From BMS3ABIN04 sp964553325 (GTDB lineage: Bacteria > Bacteroidota > Ignavibacteria > Ignavibacteriales > Melioribacteraceae): DNA of 64,000 nucleotides. Where the stretch lies: assembly GCA_964553325.1 (NCBI GenBank), contig CAZKKI010000071.1, forward strand, positions 62,001-126,000, given 5' to 3'. A program made the position numbers and the translations under genes. The first letter of the stretch is position 1. The number at the start of each line of letters is the position of its first letter. The notes below the pieces were generated by a model, which was not told the DNA's origin, did not search any database, and worked only from the letters and a program-made list of their open reading frames with translations. This document shows positions 8,793 through 18,445 of the stretch, piece by piece.

Positions 8793-10259
8793 TTAAAATT
8801 TAAATATGTGATATTTATATGCGTCAAGTTTTATAAATAAGCCGGGTTCTTGAATTTCGTTTTTGGTTCTCAAATATTTTTGGTTGTTAATCAAATCGTC
8901 CAACAAAATTTTTTCCGGATAACCGTTCAGATTCAATTTGATTCTGCAATGCGAAACAAACGAAGAGTAATTAACAACGACCAACCTTTTTTCGTTGTTT
9001 AATTCCCATAACCAAGCCAGCATGTTTTCGTAAGTGTTGTCACCTTCGCCGGCAGGAAATACGTGCAGCATTTTCCAATTACCGTTTTTAAATACTTCGG
9101 ATTTTATAATTCTTAAAAAATTGTCGTAAAAATATTTTATACCCTTTTGCAATTTCTCAATCGGTTCGCGACCAAGTTGCACGGGAAGTTTAACGGTTTT
9201 GCCCTCGAATTGTCCGTCGTAAAACAGATGCATTCCCATAATCGTACCGATAATAACAGCCGCGGCTTTCGATTGTTTGTAACCTAAAATTTTTGCGGCT
9301 CGTTCTTCATCGTGGTTTTCCAAAAACCGAACCAGTTTTTTCTGATATTCGAATTCCGCTTGTAAATGTGAGCGGATAGCCGACGGATTAAAAATTCTTA
9401 ATCTGTCGGTTAATTTTTTATCGTATGTGAAATCGAAACCCAATTGTTGCAACGTCCATTCCAAATCCCAATAAGCTTCGCCGATGAAAAGAAAATCCGG
9501 TTTGTGTTTTTTTGTAGTTTCTATCGCCGTTTCCCAAAATTCTTTTTCAGGTTTCCGGTAACCCGATTTGGAAATTATTGTTCCCCATGTATTTTGGAAA
9601 ACGTGGTTTAAATTCAGCATTGCCATATCGCAACGCACACCGTCGCACATTCCGGAGATTTCAAGTAATTTTTGCGTCATAAATTCACGGGCGTAATCGC
9701 TGAAATAATTGATTTGTACGGTGTCTTGCCAGGCGGGGAAAAACGGGTCCCTTCCGTGCGCAAATATTTTTTCTGTTCCGGGCGGTTTGAAGTAAGTATG
9801 ACTGTCGTTGCGGAAAGCTTCGTTGTCGGCTTGCAAAAATATTTCCGGATTGGATTTAATTAACGAACTTTCCGCACCGAAATGATTGGGGATGAAATCG
9901 AGTATTAACTTCATATTAAGTTCGTGCAACGTACGACGAAGGTTTTGCAAACTTTTGTTGCCCCCGAACGCTGGATTAATTTCGTAGTCGTCTATTGCGT
10001 AAGGCGAGCCTATAATATCTTCATGTTTCCAATCGGGTAAAGCGCGTGAATATTCTTCCACCAGCCCTTCTTCAAAACAATATTTATCGATAGCGCTTTC
10101 GTTTGTTTTCCATACGCCCATCAACCAAACGTAATCGATTCCTTTGTCCGCCAAATTAATCCAGTATTCGGTCGGCACTTCATCAAGCTTAACGTTTTCA
10201 CCGAAACGTTTTATCCAAACGCGCGTGTTAATTTCATATAAGTTGGGATTTTTAAACAT
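8793..10259 (-). CDS. Glycoside hydrolase family 13 (alpha-amylase-like)
   Basis: The 488-residue protein has all four GH13 regions: DFIPNH (121-126), GVRCDMAML with the nucleophile D211, FIGEAYWD with the acid/base E261, and FLENHDEER with H316 and D317. It lacks a signal peptide, so it should act in the cytoplasm, probably on maltodextrin, glycogen or trehalose-type sugars. The N-terminus YEINTRVW is the usual beginning of a GH13 barrel of this type, and the C-terminal 80 residues form the expected beta domain. Exact specificity (amylase, maltosyltransferase or trehalose-related) cannot be told. It lies 20 bases downstream of dnaG on the same strand. Confidence 0.85.
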   Translation of the reverse strand: MFKNPNLYEINTRVWIKRFGENVKLDEVPTEYWINLADKGIDYVWLMGVWKTNESAIDKYCFEEGLVEEYSRALPDWKHEDIIGSPYAIDDYEINPAFGGNKSLQNLRRTLHELNMKLILDFIPNHFGAESSLIKSNPEIFLQADNEAFRNDSHTYFKPPGTEKIFAHGRDPFFPAWQDTVQINYFSDYAREFMTQKLLEISGMCDGVRCDMAMLNLNHVFQNTWGTIISKSGYRKPEKEFWETAIETTKKHKPDFLFIGEAYWDLEWTLQQLGFDFTYDKKLTDRLRIFNPSAIRSHLQAEFEYQKKLVRFLENHDEERAAKILGYKQSKAAAVIIGTIMGMHLFYDGQFEGKTVKLPVQLGREPIEKLQKGIKYFYDNFLRIIKSEVFKNGNWKMLHVFPAGEGDNTYENMLAWLWELNNEKRLVVVNYSSFVSHCRIKLNLNGYPEKILLDDLINNQKYLRTKNEIQEPGLFIKLDAYKYHIFKF

Positions 10260-10279
10260 TTAATCAATCTCAAGTTGTT

Positions 10280-12157
10280 TCAATCGAGATTATCTTTTTC
10301 TTCCAGCTCAATAATAAGTTGTTTCTTCCGTTCTTGCAATTTTTTGATTTCGGAAAGTATATTAATCACTGCTGTTTCATCTGTTAGCTTTTTGATTTCT
10401 TCGTTCTTGAGTTTAATTTTATAATCTATTTGATGCGTTTTGAATTTTTTTACCGCATCCGTTGCAATTTTAAGCGAATCTTTTTCTATTTCGCCGTTGT
10501 AGGACATTTCGGACCATTTAGAGCTGATGGGTTCTTCGGTTAATGTTAACGAAAGAACATAATTCCGGATTTTCTCGTCTTCTATTTTGCTTATCAAATA
10601 AGCGGTTGAAACGTTTCCGTCGACCAAACCTTCAAAGACAAGGTGAGCCAATTCTTTTATTTTTTCGTTTGTAAAATCGTCCGGTGAAATATGATCGAAG
10701 ATAAATTTAACAACTTCTTCTTTTCCTTCGAACAACAGAACGAGTAATTCTTTTTCCACCGTGTTGATTCTTTTTTCGATTCCGTTACCGGTTGTGCGAA
10801 GGTTTGTATCGGGAATTTTTTTTGTGTTCGCTCGCGTTCTAACTGCCGATGCCCTTTGCGATTTTGCGGTTATTTTTTCAAGTTCCGATTCGATTAGTTT
10901 TTCTCGGAGTCCGAATTTTCGTGCAATCGATTTTATCAATAAATTTCTTCTTAACTCATCGGAAACAAGTGCGGCGCTTTTAACCAACTCGCGTACCGCA
11001 TCAGCATAAGTTTTGGGGTCTTCGAAGGCGCCGGCTTTTTCGAATTGTGCCGTTTGGTATTCCAAAAAGTTCATCGCTTTGTGCAAATATTCTTCGAATT
11101 CTTCCTTGCCGTATTTGTTTACGAACGAATCGGGATCTTCGCTTTCGGGCAACGATAAAATTTTAACGTCGAAATCTTGTTTCAATAAAATCTCTATACT
11201 TCTCATAGAAGCTTTTTGTCCGGCAACGTCCGCATCGAAAATTACAACAACGTTTTTCGTGTACCGAGAAAGCAAGCGTGCTTGGTCGTCCGTAAGCGAC
11301 GTACCGGATGAAGCGACTACGTTTTTAATTCCGTGTTGGTAGAGCGAGATTAAATCCATGTAACCTTCAACAAGAATGGCTTTATCGAGTTTACGTATTT
11401 CTTCTTTGGAATGGTAAAGTCCGTAAAGCGATTTACGTTTAAGATAAATTTCCGATTCTGGCGAATTCAAATATTTGGCTGCTCTGTCGGTGTTTTCCAA
11501 AATTCTTCCACCGAAAGCGATAACGCGTCCGTTGGGAGAAAAGATCGGGAAAATAATTCTGCCTTTAAATTTGTCGTAAAACTTTCCGCCTTCTTTTGCA
11601 TCTATTAAACCGAGTTGTTTCGCTTTTGCCAGATCGATGTTGTTTTCCTTGCAGAAGTTCACAAAATCGTCCCACAGCGGCAGCGCGTATCCGAGTCCGA
11701 ATATTTTTTGAGTTTTGATTTTAATATTTCTGTTTTCGAAATAGTTACGGGCGATTTCACCCTCATTTCTTTTAAGCAGATTTTCGGAAAAGTAGCGAGC
11801 CGCTTTAACGTTAATTTCGTAGAGTTCTTCAATTAAATCTTTGTTTTTATCATCCGTCCCTTTTTCAAATTCAAGTGAAATTCCGGCGTAATCGGCAACC
11901 TCTTGAACGGCTTCGACAAATGAAATGCTTTTGTAATCCATAAGGAATTTGTAAACATTACCGCCGGCATGGCATCCGAAACAGTGGAAAATTTGTTTTT
12001 CTTCGCTGACGGTAAAAGACGGCGTTTTTTCCTGGTGGAACGGGCAGAGTCCTACAAAATTTTTACCGCGTTTTTTCAATTGTACATATCCCGAAATGAA
12101 ATCGACAATATTAACGGAACCGCGGATTTCTTCTATTTTATCTTCCGGTATTCTCAT
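10280..12157 (-). CDS. dnaG: DNA primase DnaG
   Basis: The 625-residue protein makes RNA primers at the replication fork. It has the N-terminal CHC2 zinc ribbon (C38, H41, C59, C62 in CPFH and CFGC), the catalytic core with a TOPRIM domain (VEGYMDL near residue 265 and FDADVAGQKA near 310), and a C-terminal helical region expected to bind the replicative helicase. Length is usual. The C-terminus is lysine-rich with coiled-coil character. The start ATG at 12155-12157 gives the canonical IPEDKIEEIR beginning. Confidence 0.96.
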   Translation of the reverse strand: MRIPEDKIEEIRGSVNIVDFISGYVQLKKRGKNFVGLCPFHQEKTPSFTVSEEKQIFHCFGCHAGGNVYKFLMDYKSISFVEAVQEVADYAGISLEFEKGTDDKNKDLIEELYEINVKAARYFSENLLKRNEGEIARNYFENRNIKIKTQKIFGLGYALPLWDDFVNFCKENNIDLAKAKQLGLIDAKEGGKFYDKFKGRIIFPIFSPNGRVIAFGGRILENTDRAAKYLNSPESEIYLKRKSLYGLYHSKEEIRKLDKAILVEGYMDLISLYQHGIKNVVASSGTSLTDDQARLLSRYTKNVVVIFDADVAGQKASMRSIEILLKQDFDVKILSLPESEDPDSFVNKYGKEEFEEYLHKAMNFLEYQTAQFEKAGAFEDPKTYADAVRELVKSAALVSDELRRNLLIKSIARKFGLREKLIESELEKITAKSQRASAVRTRANTKKIPDTNLRTTGNGIEKRINTVEKELLVLLFEGKEEVVKFIFDHISPDDFTNEKIKELAHLVFEGLVDGNVSTAYLISKIEDEKIRNYVLSLTLTEEPISSKWSEMSYNGEIEKDSLKIATDAVKKFKTHQIDYKIKLKNEEIKKLTDETAVINILSEIKKLQERKKQLIIELEEKDNLD

Positions 12158-12364
12158 ACTTATAATATAAATTTTGTTTGCCGAATTTCAAATGTTTTTG
12201 AGAAAAATGTTTAAAAATCCGGAAATCTTGATAAGAATTTCTCAATCCGGAAATTTTTTAACTAAATCTTATCACTCGGAAAAAATTGAAATTACATATA
12301 GCATATACAACGTTACTTTCAAACGTATTTTGTTATTTGGAGACCGTATGTTTTTTCAGTCCCG

Positions 12365-12396
12365 TTGTTAATTCCAGCTCCTAATTGTTATATTTG
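12365..12396 (+). promoter_or_regulatory. Bacteroidota-type promoter for the PfpI-ispG unit
   Basis: TTG at 12365-12367 and TATATTTG at 12389-12396 are separated by 21 bases, matching the -33/-7 arrangement known for Bacteroidota sigma factors. It lies 26 bases upstream of the TTG start at 12423. Confidence 0.5.
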
Positions 12397-12422
12397 CATT
12401 ACTTAAAATTAAGGAAAGCGGT

Positions 12423-12965
12423 TTGGCTGTACAGAACAAAAGCATACTGATTGTGCTTCCGGCGGTAGATTTTAACGAGCAGGAATTTCTCGGAACGAAA
12501 AATACACTGGAGAAATACGGGTTGAATATTTTCATAGCTTCGGATGCGCACTCGCTTTGTACTGGTTCGCAAGGCTTGAAAATAAGAGCCGACGTTTCCT
12601 TTTTTAACATTCACGTAAACAACTTTGCCGGCATTGTTTTTATTGGCGGACCCGGAGTGTTGAATTATTGGGATAACCCGGTTTTACACAAAATATCGAA
12701 ACGGTTTTACGATGCAGGTAAAATTGTTGCGGCTATTTGCAGCGCCCCCGTTATTTTAGCGCGCGCTGGCATCTTGAACGGTAAGGAAGCAACTTGCTTC
12801 CCAAACGATAAAAACGAATTGGAACGCGAAGGAGCAACTTACGAAAACAAAAATGTAATAGTGGCCGGAACGGTAATAACCGCGCAAGGTCCGCACGCCG
12901 CAGTGGAATTCGGAAATAAGATTGCCGAAGTGTTAAAATACGGTAGAACTTACGGAAATAATTAA
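12423..12965 (+). CDS. DJ-1/PfpI family protein
   Basis: The 180-residue protein has the DJ-1/PfpI fold. C106 lies in AAICSAPV, the nucleophile elbow, and an acidic partner residue is present in the DFNEQEF loop near position 20. Family members act as deglycases, chaperones or amidases; the actual activity here cannot be inferred. The start is TTG with AAGGAAA upstream, and the frame begins immediately with the first beta-strand (SILIVLPA), so no earlier start is needed. It is 14 bases ahead of ispG and probably cotranscribed. Confidence 0.82.
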   Translation: MAVQNKSILIVLPAVDFNEQEFLGTKNTLEKYGLNIFIASDAHSLCTGSQGLKIRADVSFFNIHVNNFAGIVFIGGPGVLNYWDNPVLHKISKRFYDAGKIVAAICSAPVILARAGILNGKEATCFPNDKNELEREGATYENKNVIVAGTVITAQGPHAAVEFGNKIAEVLKYGRTYGNN

Positions 12966-12979
12966 AGAAAGCTTACCGG

Positions 12980-14932
12980 ATGATTGATAGATTTCAATAT
13001 TGTAACAGTCTGACCGAATATTCCCGGTTTCAAACTCGAGTGGTAAACGTCGGCGACGTGCCGCTCGGCGGGGATAACCCGATACGCGTTCAATCGATGA
13101 CCACGACCGATACGATGGATACACTTGCTACGGTTGAACAAACAATAAGAATGGTAAACGCTGGTTGCGAATATGTTAGAATTACCGCACCGAGCTTGAA
13201 AGAAGCGGAAAACCTCAAAAACATAAAAGATGAACTTAAAAAACGCGGTTACAATGTTCCGCTTATCGCCGATATTCATTACACGCCGAATGCCGCCGAA
13301 GTTGCCGCACGGATTGTTGAAAAAGTGAGAATTAATCCGGGAAACTATGTCGACAAAAAGAAATTCCAACGGATTGAATATACCGACGAAGAATACAAAG
13401 CGGAGCTGGAAAGAATTTACGAAAGATTTTCGCCGTTGGTAAAGATTTGCAAAGAATACGGAACGGCAATGAGAATCGGCGCTAACCACGGATCGCTTTC
13501 CGATAGAATAATGAGCCGCTACGGCGATACACCTCTCGGTATGGTTGAATCGGCTTTGGAATTTGTAAGATTTTGCGAGGATATGAATTATTACGACATA
13601 GTTCTTTCGATGAAAGCAAGCAATCCGCAAATAATGGTGCAAGCATACAGATTGCTGGTTCACAAGATGATGGAAACGGGGCGGAACTATCCGCTGCATC
13701 TTGGGGTTACCGAAGCGGGCGACGGTGAAGACGGCAGAATTAAATCGGCATTGGGAATCGGCGCTTTGCTGGAAGACGGCCTTGGCGACACAATCCGTGT
13801 TTCCCTTACGGAAGAACCGGAAGCGGAAATTCCCGTGGCACTTTCGTTGGTTAACAGGTATCGTAACAGAACGGGGCATCCCAAAATTCCTCCCGTGGAA
13901 ATTGTAACGAAAAATCCCTTCGAATACGAACGCCGTGAAACAATTGAGATTGAGAATATCGGCGGGACGAACGTTCCCGTTGTAGTGGCGGATTATTCAC
14001 GTTCGGGAATCGGCGGTTTTAACGATTTATCCCGCATCGGTTATAAATACGTAACCGAACTTGATAAATGGGAAATTTCGGATACGGCGGCCGATTACAT
14101 TTATCTTGGCTCTAATGTTCCGGAAATTGAACTCCCGCAATCACTAAAAGCAATATACGATTACGAAACTTGGCTCGATTTGAAAGAAAAGAAAAATTCT
14201 TACCCTTTAATCGGATTGAAGGATTATGTGACAAATAATAATTTATCGGAAGTGTTGAGTTTCGTATGGCTTTCCGTTGGCGATGTTTTTTCCGACGACT
14301 TAAACTACGCGGCTAACGAACAAAGCGTAGTTTTTGTTTTTACCACGGCAAACGCGCACGGAATGGCCGAACAGCGCAGAATGTTTTTTGAATTAGAAAG
14401 CAAAGGCGTTAAAAATCCGGTGATTTTAAATAGAAGCTATAACGGCATTACGTCGGAAGAATTCAGGTTATATGCTTCAACCGATTTGGGAAGTTTGTTA
14501 ATCGACGGATACGGCGACGGGGTTTGGGTTTCGGCGGAGTTAAACGATTTGCGAACTCAGGAAGACAAAACGGTTACCGTTAACAGAAATTTGTTCGGCA
14601 TATTGCAAGCGGCAAGAGCGCGAATTACAAAGACCGAATATATCGCTTGCCCTTCTTGCGGCAGAACATTATTCGATTTGGTTGAAGTTACGGCAAAAAT
14701 AAGAAAACGTACCGAACATCTTAAAGGTGTGAAAATAGGAATTATGGGTTGCATTGTTAACGGTCCGGGTGAAATGGCCGATGCCGATTACGGTTACGTA
14801 GGATCCGGAGTAGGTAAAATCACTTTATACAAAGGGAAGGAAGTGGTGCGAAAAAATATAGATTCGGAGAAAGCCGTGGATGAATTAATTAAATTGATTA
14901 AAGAAGACGGCAGATGGATTGATCCGGTTTAG
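12980..14932 (+). CDS. ispG: 4-hydroxy-3-methylbut-2-en-1-yl diphosphate synthase IspG, long form
   Basis: IspG performs the penultimate step of the MEP isoprenoid pathway using a 4Fe-4S cluster. The N-terminal barrel (IRVQSMTTTDT, RITAPS, ADIHYTP) is followed by an extra central domain of about 250 residues. The C-terminal reductase-like domain has CPSC (C557, C560) and GCIVNGPGE (C591, E598), the three cluster cysteines and the glutamate ligand. At 650 residues it is the long form typical of Bacteroidota, Chlorobi and plastids rather than the roughly 370-residue enterobacterial form. Its product feeds the isoprenoid side chain of menaquinone made by the men operon further right. Confidence 0.95.
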   Translation: MIDRFQYCNSLTEYSRFQTRVVNVGDVPLGGDNPIRVQSMTTTDTMDTLATVEQTIRMVNAGCEYVRITAPSLKEAENLKNIKDELKKRGYNVPLIADIHYTPNAAEVAARIVEKVRINPGNYVDKKKFQRIEYTDEEYKAELERIYERFSPLVKICKEYGTAMRIGANHGSLSDRIMSRYGDTPLGMVESALEFVRFCEDMNYYDIVLSMKASNPQIMVQAYRLLVHKMMETGRNYPLHLGVTEAGDGEDGRIKSALGIGALLEDGLGDTIRVSLTEEPEAEIPVALSLVNRYRNRTGHPKIPPVEIVTKNPFEYERRETIEIENIGGTNVPVVVADYSRSGIGGFNDLSRIGYKYVTELDKWEISDTAADYIYLGSNVPEIELPQSLKAIYDYETWLDLKEKKNSYPLIGLKDYVTNNNLSEVLSFVWLSVGDVFSDDLNYAANEQSVVFVFTTANAHGMAEQRRMFFELESKGVKNPVILNRSYNGITSEEFRLYASTDLGSLLIDGYGDGVWVSAELNDLRTQEDKTVTVNRNLFGILQAARARITKTEYIACPSCGRTLFDLVEVTAKIRKRTEHLKGVKIGIMGCIVNGPGEMADADYGYVGSGVGKITLYKGKEVVRKNIDSEKAVDELIKLIKEDGRWIDPV

Positions 14933-15102
14933 GTTCTCGGTTTAATACATTTCTTTCACGGTAAAGTTATTCCACGTCACAAAAAGAGCAAATTTTTCCC
15001 GAAAAGCTACATTTTTATAAAAATTTTAACCTCAAGAATTAAACTTACGCTTTTACTTACCGATAATTTGGCATAAGGAACAAAAAAGAAAGGGAATTCG
15101 TT

Positions 15103-15270
15103 ATGTCAAATCATTTTTCTGTAGTTTTAGATTCGATAAAAGCAAAAGACAATACCGACGAATTAATCAGCAGTGTTGAAAGAGCAAGAAGTCTCAATAT
15201 GATTAAATTCTACATGGGATTGGGATATTTTGCAGTATTAACCGTTTTGATGGTAAAATTGTTCGTGTAA
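15103..15270 (+). CDS. 55-residue single-span membrane peptide
   Basis: ATG at 15103 follows AAAGGGAA by about 6 bases and opens a 55-codon frame ending TAA at 15268-15270. The first 30 residues are polar and partly acidic (DSIKAKDNTDELISSVERA); residues about 35-54 form one hydrophobic helix (FYMGLGYFAVLTVLMVKLF). I do not recognise a family. The good ribosome site and membrane topology support it being real. It converges with the secreted coiled-coil gene, stops 6 bases apart. It could be a small regulator or subunit of an unseen membrane complex. Confidence 0.55.
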   Translation: MSNHFSVVLDSIKAKDNTDELISSVERARSLNMIKFYMGLGYFAVLTVLMVKLFV

Positions 15271-15276
15271 AACGGA

Positions 15277-15717
15277 TTATTTTTTCTCTTCCCAGTCAAC
15301 AAGTTTTCTATCTTTAAAATAAAAGGTGATTTTACCGTAATACCATTGGGTAAAAAGTCCCCATTTCTCTTTGTTACGTGTAATTCTATCCGGTTCGCCC
15401 CAACTGTCGCGTAACATCCTTTCGGTCATTCCTTTCCAGATTTGTTTATCGATAATTCTATCGCCGATTTTTCTTCCGTAACGTTTTCTGTAAACTTTTC
15501 TCAGTGCGGTGCGCAGTTTAACGTCGAGCTCGGAAGATACTTCCCGCAAGCTGTCGATTTCCGAATTCAGTATCTCTTTTTGAGCGATAAGTCGCGTTTT
15601 CAGGTTTTGCAAGCTATCCGTTTGTGCACGTAATTCTTCGGCATTCATTACTGTTTTATTCTGTGCAAAAACACCTACCGCAAGCAAAAAGAAAACCGAT
15701 ATAAATTTATGCTTCAT
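15277..15717 (-). CDS. Secreted coiled-coil protein with SmpA/BamE-like C-terminus
   Basis: The 146-residue protein starts with a signal peptide ending near VFAQ. Residues about 25-75 form a heptad-like coiled coil (LRAQTDSLQNLKTRL). The C-terminal part, GMTERMLRDSWGEPDRI followed by WYYGKITFYFKDRKL, matches the pattern of the SmpA/OmlA fold, in which a short helix and a small sheet bind partners at the outer membrane. Function is inferred only as periplasmic or envelope. It appears to be a single-gene unit, with the 183 bases up to the phosphatase gene showing no clear motif. Confidence 0.6.
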   Translation of the reverse strand: MKHKFISVFFLLAVGVFAQNKTVMNAEELRAQTDSLQNLKTRLIAQKEILNSEIDSLREVSSELDVKLRTALRKVYRKRYGRKIGDRIIDKQIWKGMTERMLRDSWGEPDRITRNKEKWGLFTQWYYGKITFYFKDRKLVDWEEKK

Positions 15718-15900
15718 TTCGTTTCCTTGGAATTTTCGTAATTGATATAATTTTGACTCGAATAATATTCAAATATTTTAATTTATTCCAATTTTATGCG
15801 AAAAAGATTGCCGGAAAACGGAAGCGGAAATAGGAACGGGTACGTCGAATAAACCGGTGTAAAAACGAATCGAAATTTTTTCGGGGATCCGGAAAAATAA

Positions 15901-17040
15901 TTACGCAGTTCGTTTAATGCTGATTAAACTTACGTCGTCTTCGAAATTTCCTTCGGTAAACCGGGTGAATTTTTCTTTAACAGCGGAGACCGGATTTTCA
16001 TCGGCGGAAATATTTGCCAATATATTTTTTAATCCGGCTTCACCGAAAAATTCGCCGGCGGGATTTCTCGATTCCGTAATTCCGTCCGTCGTGATGAAAA
16101 GAATATCGTTTTTTCCCAGTGTGAATTTAATATCCTCGTAATCCCCGGTTTCCAGAAAACCGAGTAAAACACCGTTTGATCGAACGCTTTTCACTTCTCC
16201 GTTCGACTTATGCAACAAGGGTAAATCGCCCGCACCGCTGTAATAAACCGTGTTGTCTTTTTTGTTAATCATAATTACAGAAAGCGTGATGAACACCTCG
16301 GAAAGTCTTTCGTCTTTATAAACGGCATCGTTTACTTTATTTAAAATGCTTGCTGCGGAAAAATTTTCACCGGAATCGAGCACAAAACGTATTGCACTGC
16401 GAACGTAACCGGCATACGCAACGGCAAAATACCAAGCGCCCCAGCGTTTACCCATAATGTCGCCCAGCACAACGATTAAATTGTTTTCGTCAAGATTGAA
16501 ATAATCAATAAAATCTCCGCCCGGAACATTTTTGTATGGAACGTGCCAATGCTCAATTTCGTATCCTTCGAATTTCGGGAATTCGTCGGGAACGACTTTC
16601 GCACCCATTTTCGAAGCGGCTTGTTGTACTTCGTTTACGGCTTTGTCCATTTCTTTCTTTTTCGATTTTAATATGGCGCCGATCTTTGCGGTAACTATTT
16701 TAGGACTTGAAGTTTTAACTATATAATCTTCAATTTCCAAATCATATCCTTCAAGAATGTCGTTCTCATCGCCTTTTGCCGTAAGAAATACAAACGGAAT
16801 CGATTTTAGCTCTTCGTTTTTGAGGATGTTTTTCCTGAATTCATATCCGTCCATTTCCGGCATCATAATGTCGCTTACGATAATATCGGGTTTAAATGTT
16901 TTAAGTTTCTCCAAACCTTCAATTCCGTTTTCAGCCCATTCGCAAGTGTAACCCGAGCGTTTAAAACTGAAGATAAAAAGTTTGGCAATGTTTTCTTCGT
17001 CTTCTACCAATAATATTTTTTGATTTGCAGAATCGGACAT
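15901..17040 (-). CDS. Response regulator with SpoIIE/RsbU-type serine phosphatase output
   Basis: The 379-residue protein has an N-terminal receiver domain (phosphoacceptor D57 in SDIMMPE, conserved K in IVKTS) and, after a helical linker, a PP2C-like SpoIIE phosphatase (residues about 165-377). Metal-site aspartates are in PGGDFIDYF, VLGDIMG, TTDGITES and EDDVSLI. Proteins of this design dephosphorylate anti-sigma-factor antagonists under control of a kinase. The usual GKG after GDIM is replaced by GKRWGA. The gene starts 3 bases after the stop of the sigma-54 activator and is the last of that operon. No anti-sigma antagonist gene is nearby. Confidence 0.88.
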   Translation of the reverse strand: MSDSANQKILLVEDEENIAKLFIFSFKRSGYTCEWAENGIEGLEKLKTFKPDIIVSDIMMPEMDGYEFRKNILKNEELKSIPFVFLTAKGDENDILEGYDLEIEDYIVKTSSPKIVTAKIGAILKSKKKEMDKAVNEVQQAASKMGAKVVPDEFPKFEGYEIEHWHVPYKNVPGGDFIDYFNLDENNLIVVLGDIMGKRWGAWYFAVAYAGYVRSAIRFVLDSGENFSAASILNKVNDAVYKDERLSEVFITLSVIMINKKDNTVYYSGAGDLPLLHKSNGEVKSVRSNGVLLGFLETGDYEDIKFTLGKNDILFITTDGITESRNPAGEFFGEAGLKNILANISADENPVSAVKEKFTRFTEGNFEDDVSLISIKRTA

Positions 17041-17043
17041 GGA

Positions 17044-18426
17044 TCAATCCCGTTTGGATTTAATGTTATATTTTTCCATCAATCTGTACAGTGTTGCTCT
17101 TCCAACGTTTAGTTTCTTCGAGGCTTCAACGATATTTCCCTTTGTAACGCGCAAAGCGTGTTTAATTGCTTCGGCTTTTAATTTTTCAAACGGAATAATT
17201 GGAGAATTATCGTCGAATAACGGAACATCCGAATAGAAACTCGAACTTCCGTCGGCATTTAATATTTGTGGAGGAAGAACATCGACATCGATTTTATCGT
17301 GATCGGTAAGAATAATACAACGTTCAATCGTATTTTCCAATTCCCTTACGTTTCCGGGCCAATCGTAATCGTACAACAATTTTAACGCCGCTTTTGTGAA
17401 ACCTTTTACGTCTTTACCCAGTTTTTCGTTGAATACTTTTAAGAAATGATTAACAAGAATAACGATATCGCCCCGTCTTTCGCGTAGCGGCGGAATGTAA
17501 ATGGGGAACGAATTCAAACGGTAATACAAATCTTCTCTAAACTCCCGGTTTTTAACCATTTCCTTCAGATTACGGTTTGTTGCGGAAATGATTCGGACGT
17601 CCGTTTTAATCGTTTCGGTTCCGCCGACCCGTTCGAATTCTCTTTGTTGAATTACCCTGAGAATTTTTGCTTGAAGCGACATCTCCATTTCGCCGATTTC
17701 ATCCAGGAAAAGAGTTCCTCCGTTCGCCAGTTCGAATTTACCTATTTTTCGTTGGTACGCGCCGGTAAAAGAACCTTTTTCGTGTCCGAATAATTCGCTT
17801 TCCAAAAGTTCGCGCGGAATGGAAGCGGAGTTAACGACCACAAACGGAGCATCTTTTCTTACGCCGTTGTAATGAATTGCCCGCGCAATTAATTCTTTAC
17901 CCGTTCCGCTTTCACCGTTGATTAAAACCGTAATCGAATTATCCAGGACTTTGGTTACCATACGGAATACTTCTTGCATTTTTTTATCGGCGGAAATTAT
18001 GTTATCGAAGCTGAATTCTTTTTGCAAATCGCCTTTCAGTTCGTCAACTCTGCGTTGCAAATCGTAATTGGTAATTGCATTTTTAATTGCCGGTTGAAGT
18101 CTGTTTTTATCGACCGGTTTTGGGAAATAATCGTAAGCGCCGGACCTAATCGATTCGAGCGCAACGTCAATACTTCCTTGTGCGGAAAGCATAATAACAG
18201 GCAGATTTTTATAACTTCGTTTTATTCTTTTTAAAACTTCAACACCGCTTATATCGGGTAGCATAATATCAAGAAGAACAAGGTCGGGACCTTCATACAG
18301 ACTATCGAGCAAATCGTTTCCGTTTGTGAAGGTTTTTACGTTATATTTCCATTCGTTTTTAACCCAATGCGTTAAAAGTTTAAGAATTGATTCTTCGTCG
18401 TCAACAATGAAAATTGTTTTTTCCAA
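17044..18426 (-). CDS. Sigma-54-dependent response regulator (NtrC family)
   Basis: The 460-residue protein has a receiver (D53 in LLDIMLPD), a central AAA+ domain with Walker A GESGTGKE, the sigma-54 contact loop GSFTGA and Walker B LFLDEIGE, and a C-terminal Fis-type helix-turn-helix (ASKKLNVGRATLYRLM). It should activate sigma-54 promoters when phosphorylated. The start is TTG with a strong AGAGGGAGAG site upstream, and the first strand of the receiver begins immediately. It sits between the PAS kinase, 19 bases upstream, and the phosphatase, 3 bases downstream, so the kinase is the likely partner. Confidence 0.93.
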   Translation of the reverse strand: MEKTIFIVDDEESILKLLTHWVKNEWKYNVKTFTNGNDLLDSLYEGPDLVLLDIMLPDISGVEVLKRIKRSYKNLPVIMLSAQGSIDVALESIRSGAYDYFPKPVDKNRLQPAIKNAITNYDLQRRVDELKGDLQKEFSFDNIISADKKMQEVFRMVTKVLDNSITVLINGESGTGKELIARAIHYNGVRKDAPFVVVNSASIPRELLESELFGHEKGSFTGAYQRKIGKFELANGGTLFLDEIGEMEMSLQAKILRVIQQREFERVGGTETIKTDVRIISATNRNLKEMVKNREFREDLYYRLNSFPIYIPPLRERRGDIVILVNHFLKVFNEKLGKDVKGFTKAALKLLYDYDWPGNVRELENTIERCIILTDHDKIDVDVLPPQILNADGSSSFYSDVPLFDDNSPIIPFEKLKAEAIKHALRVTKGNIVEASKKLNVGRATLYRLMEKYNIKSKRD

Positions 18427-18445
18427 TTTTCTCTCCCTCTTGTTT

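Noticed and set aside
12966..13879. Long minus-strand frame (305 codons) over the ispG gene
   Set aside because: It is the antisense of ispG and its product has biased, unrecognisable composition.
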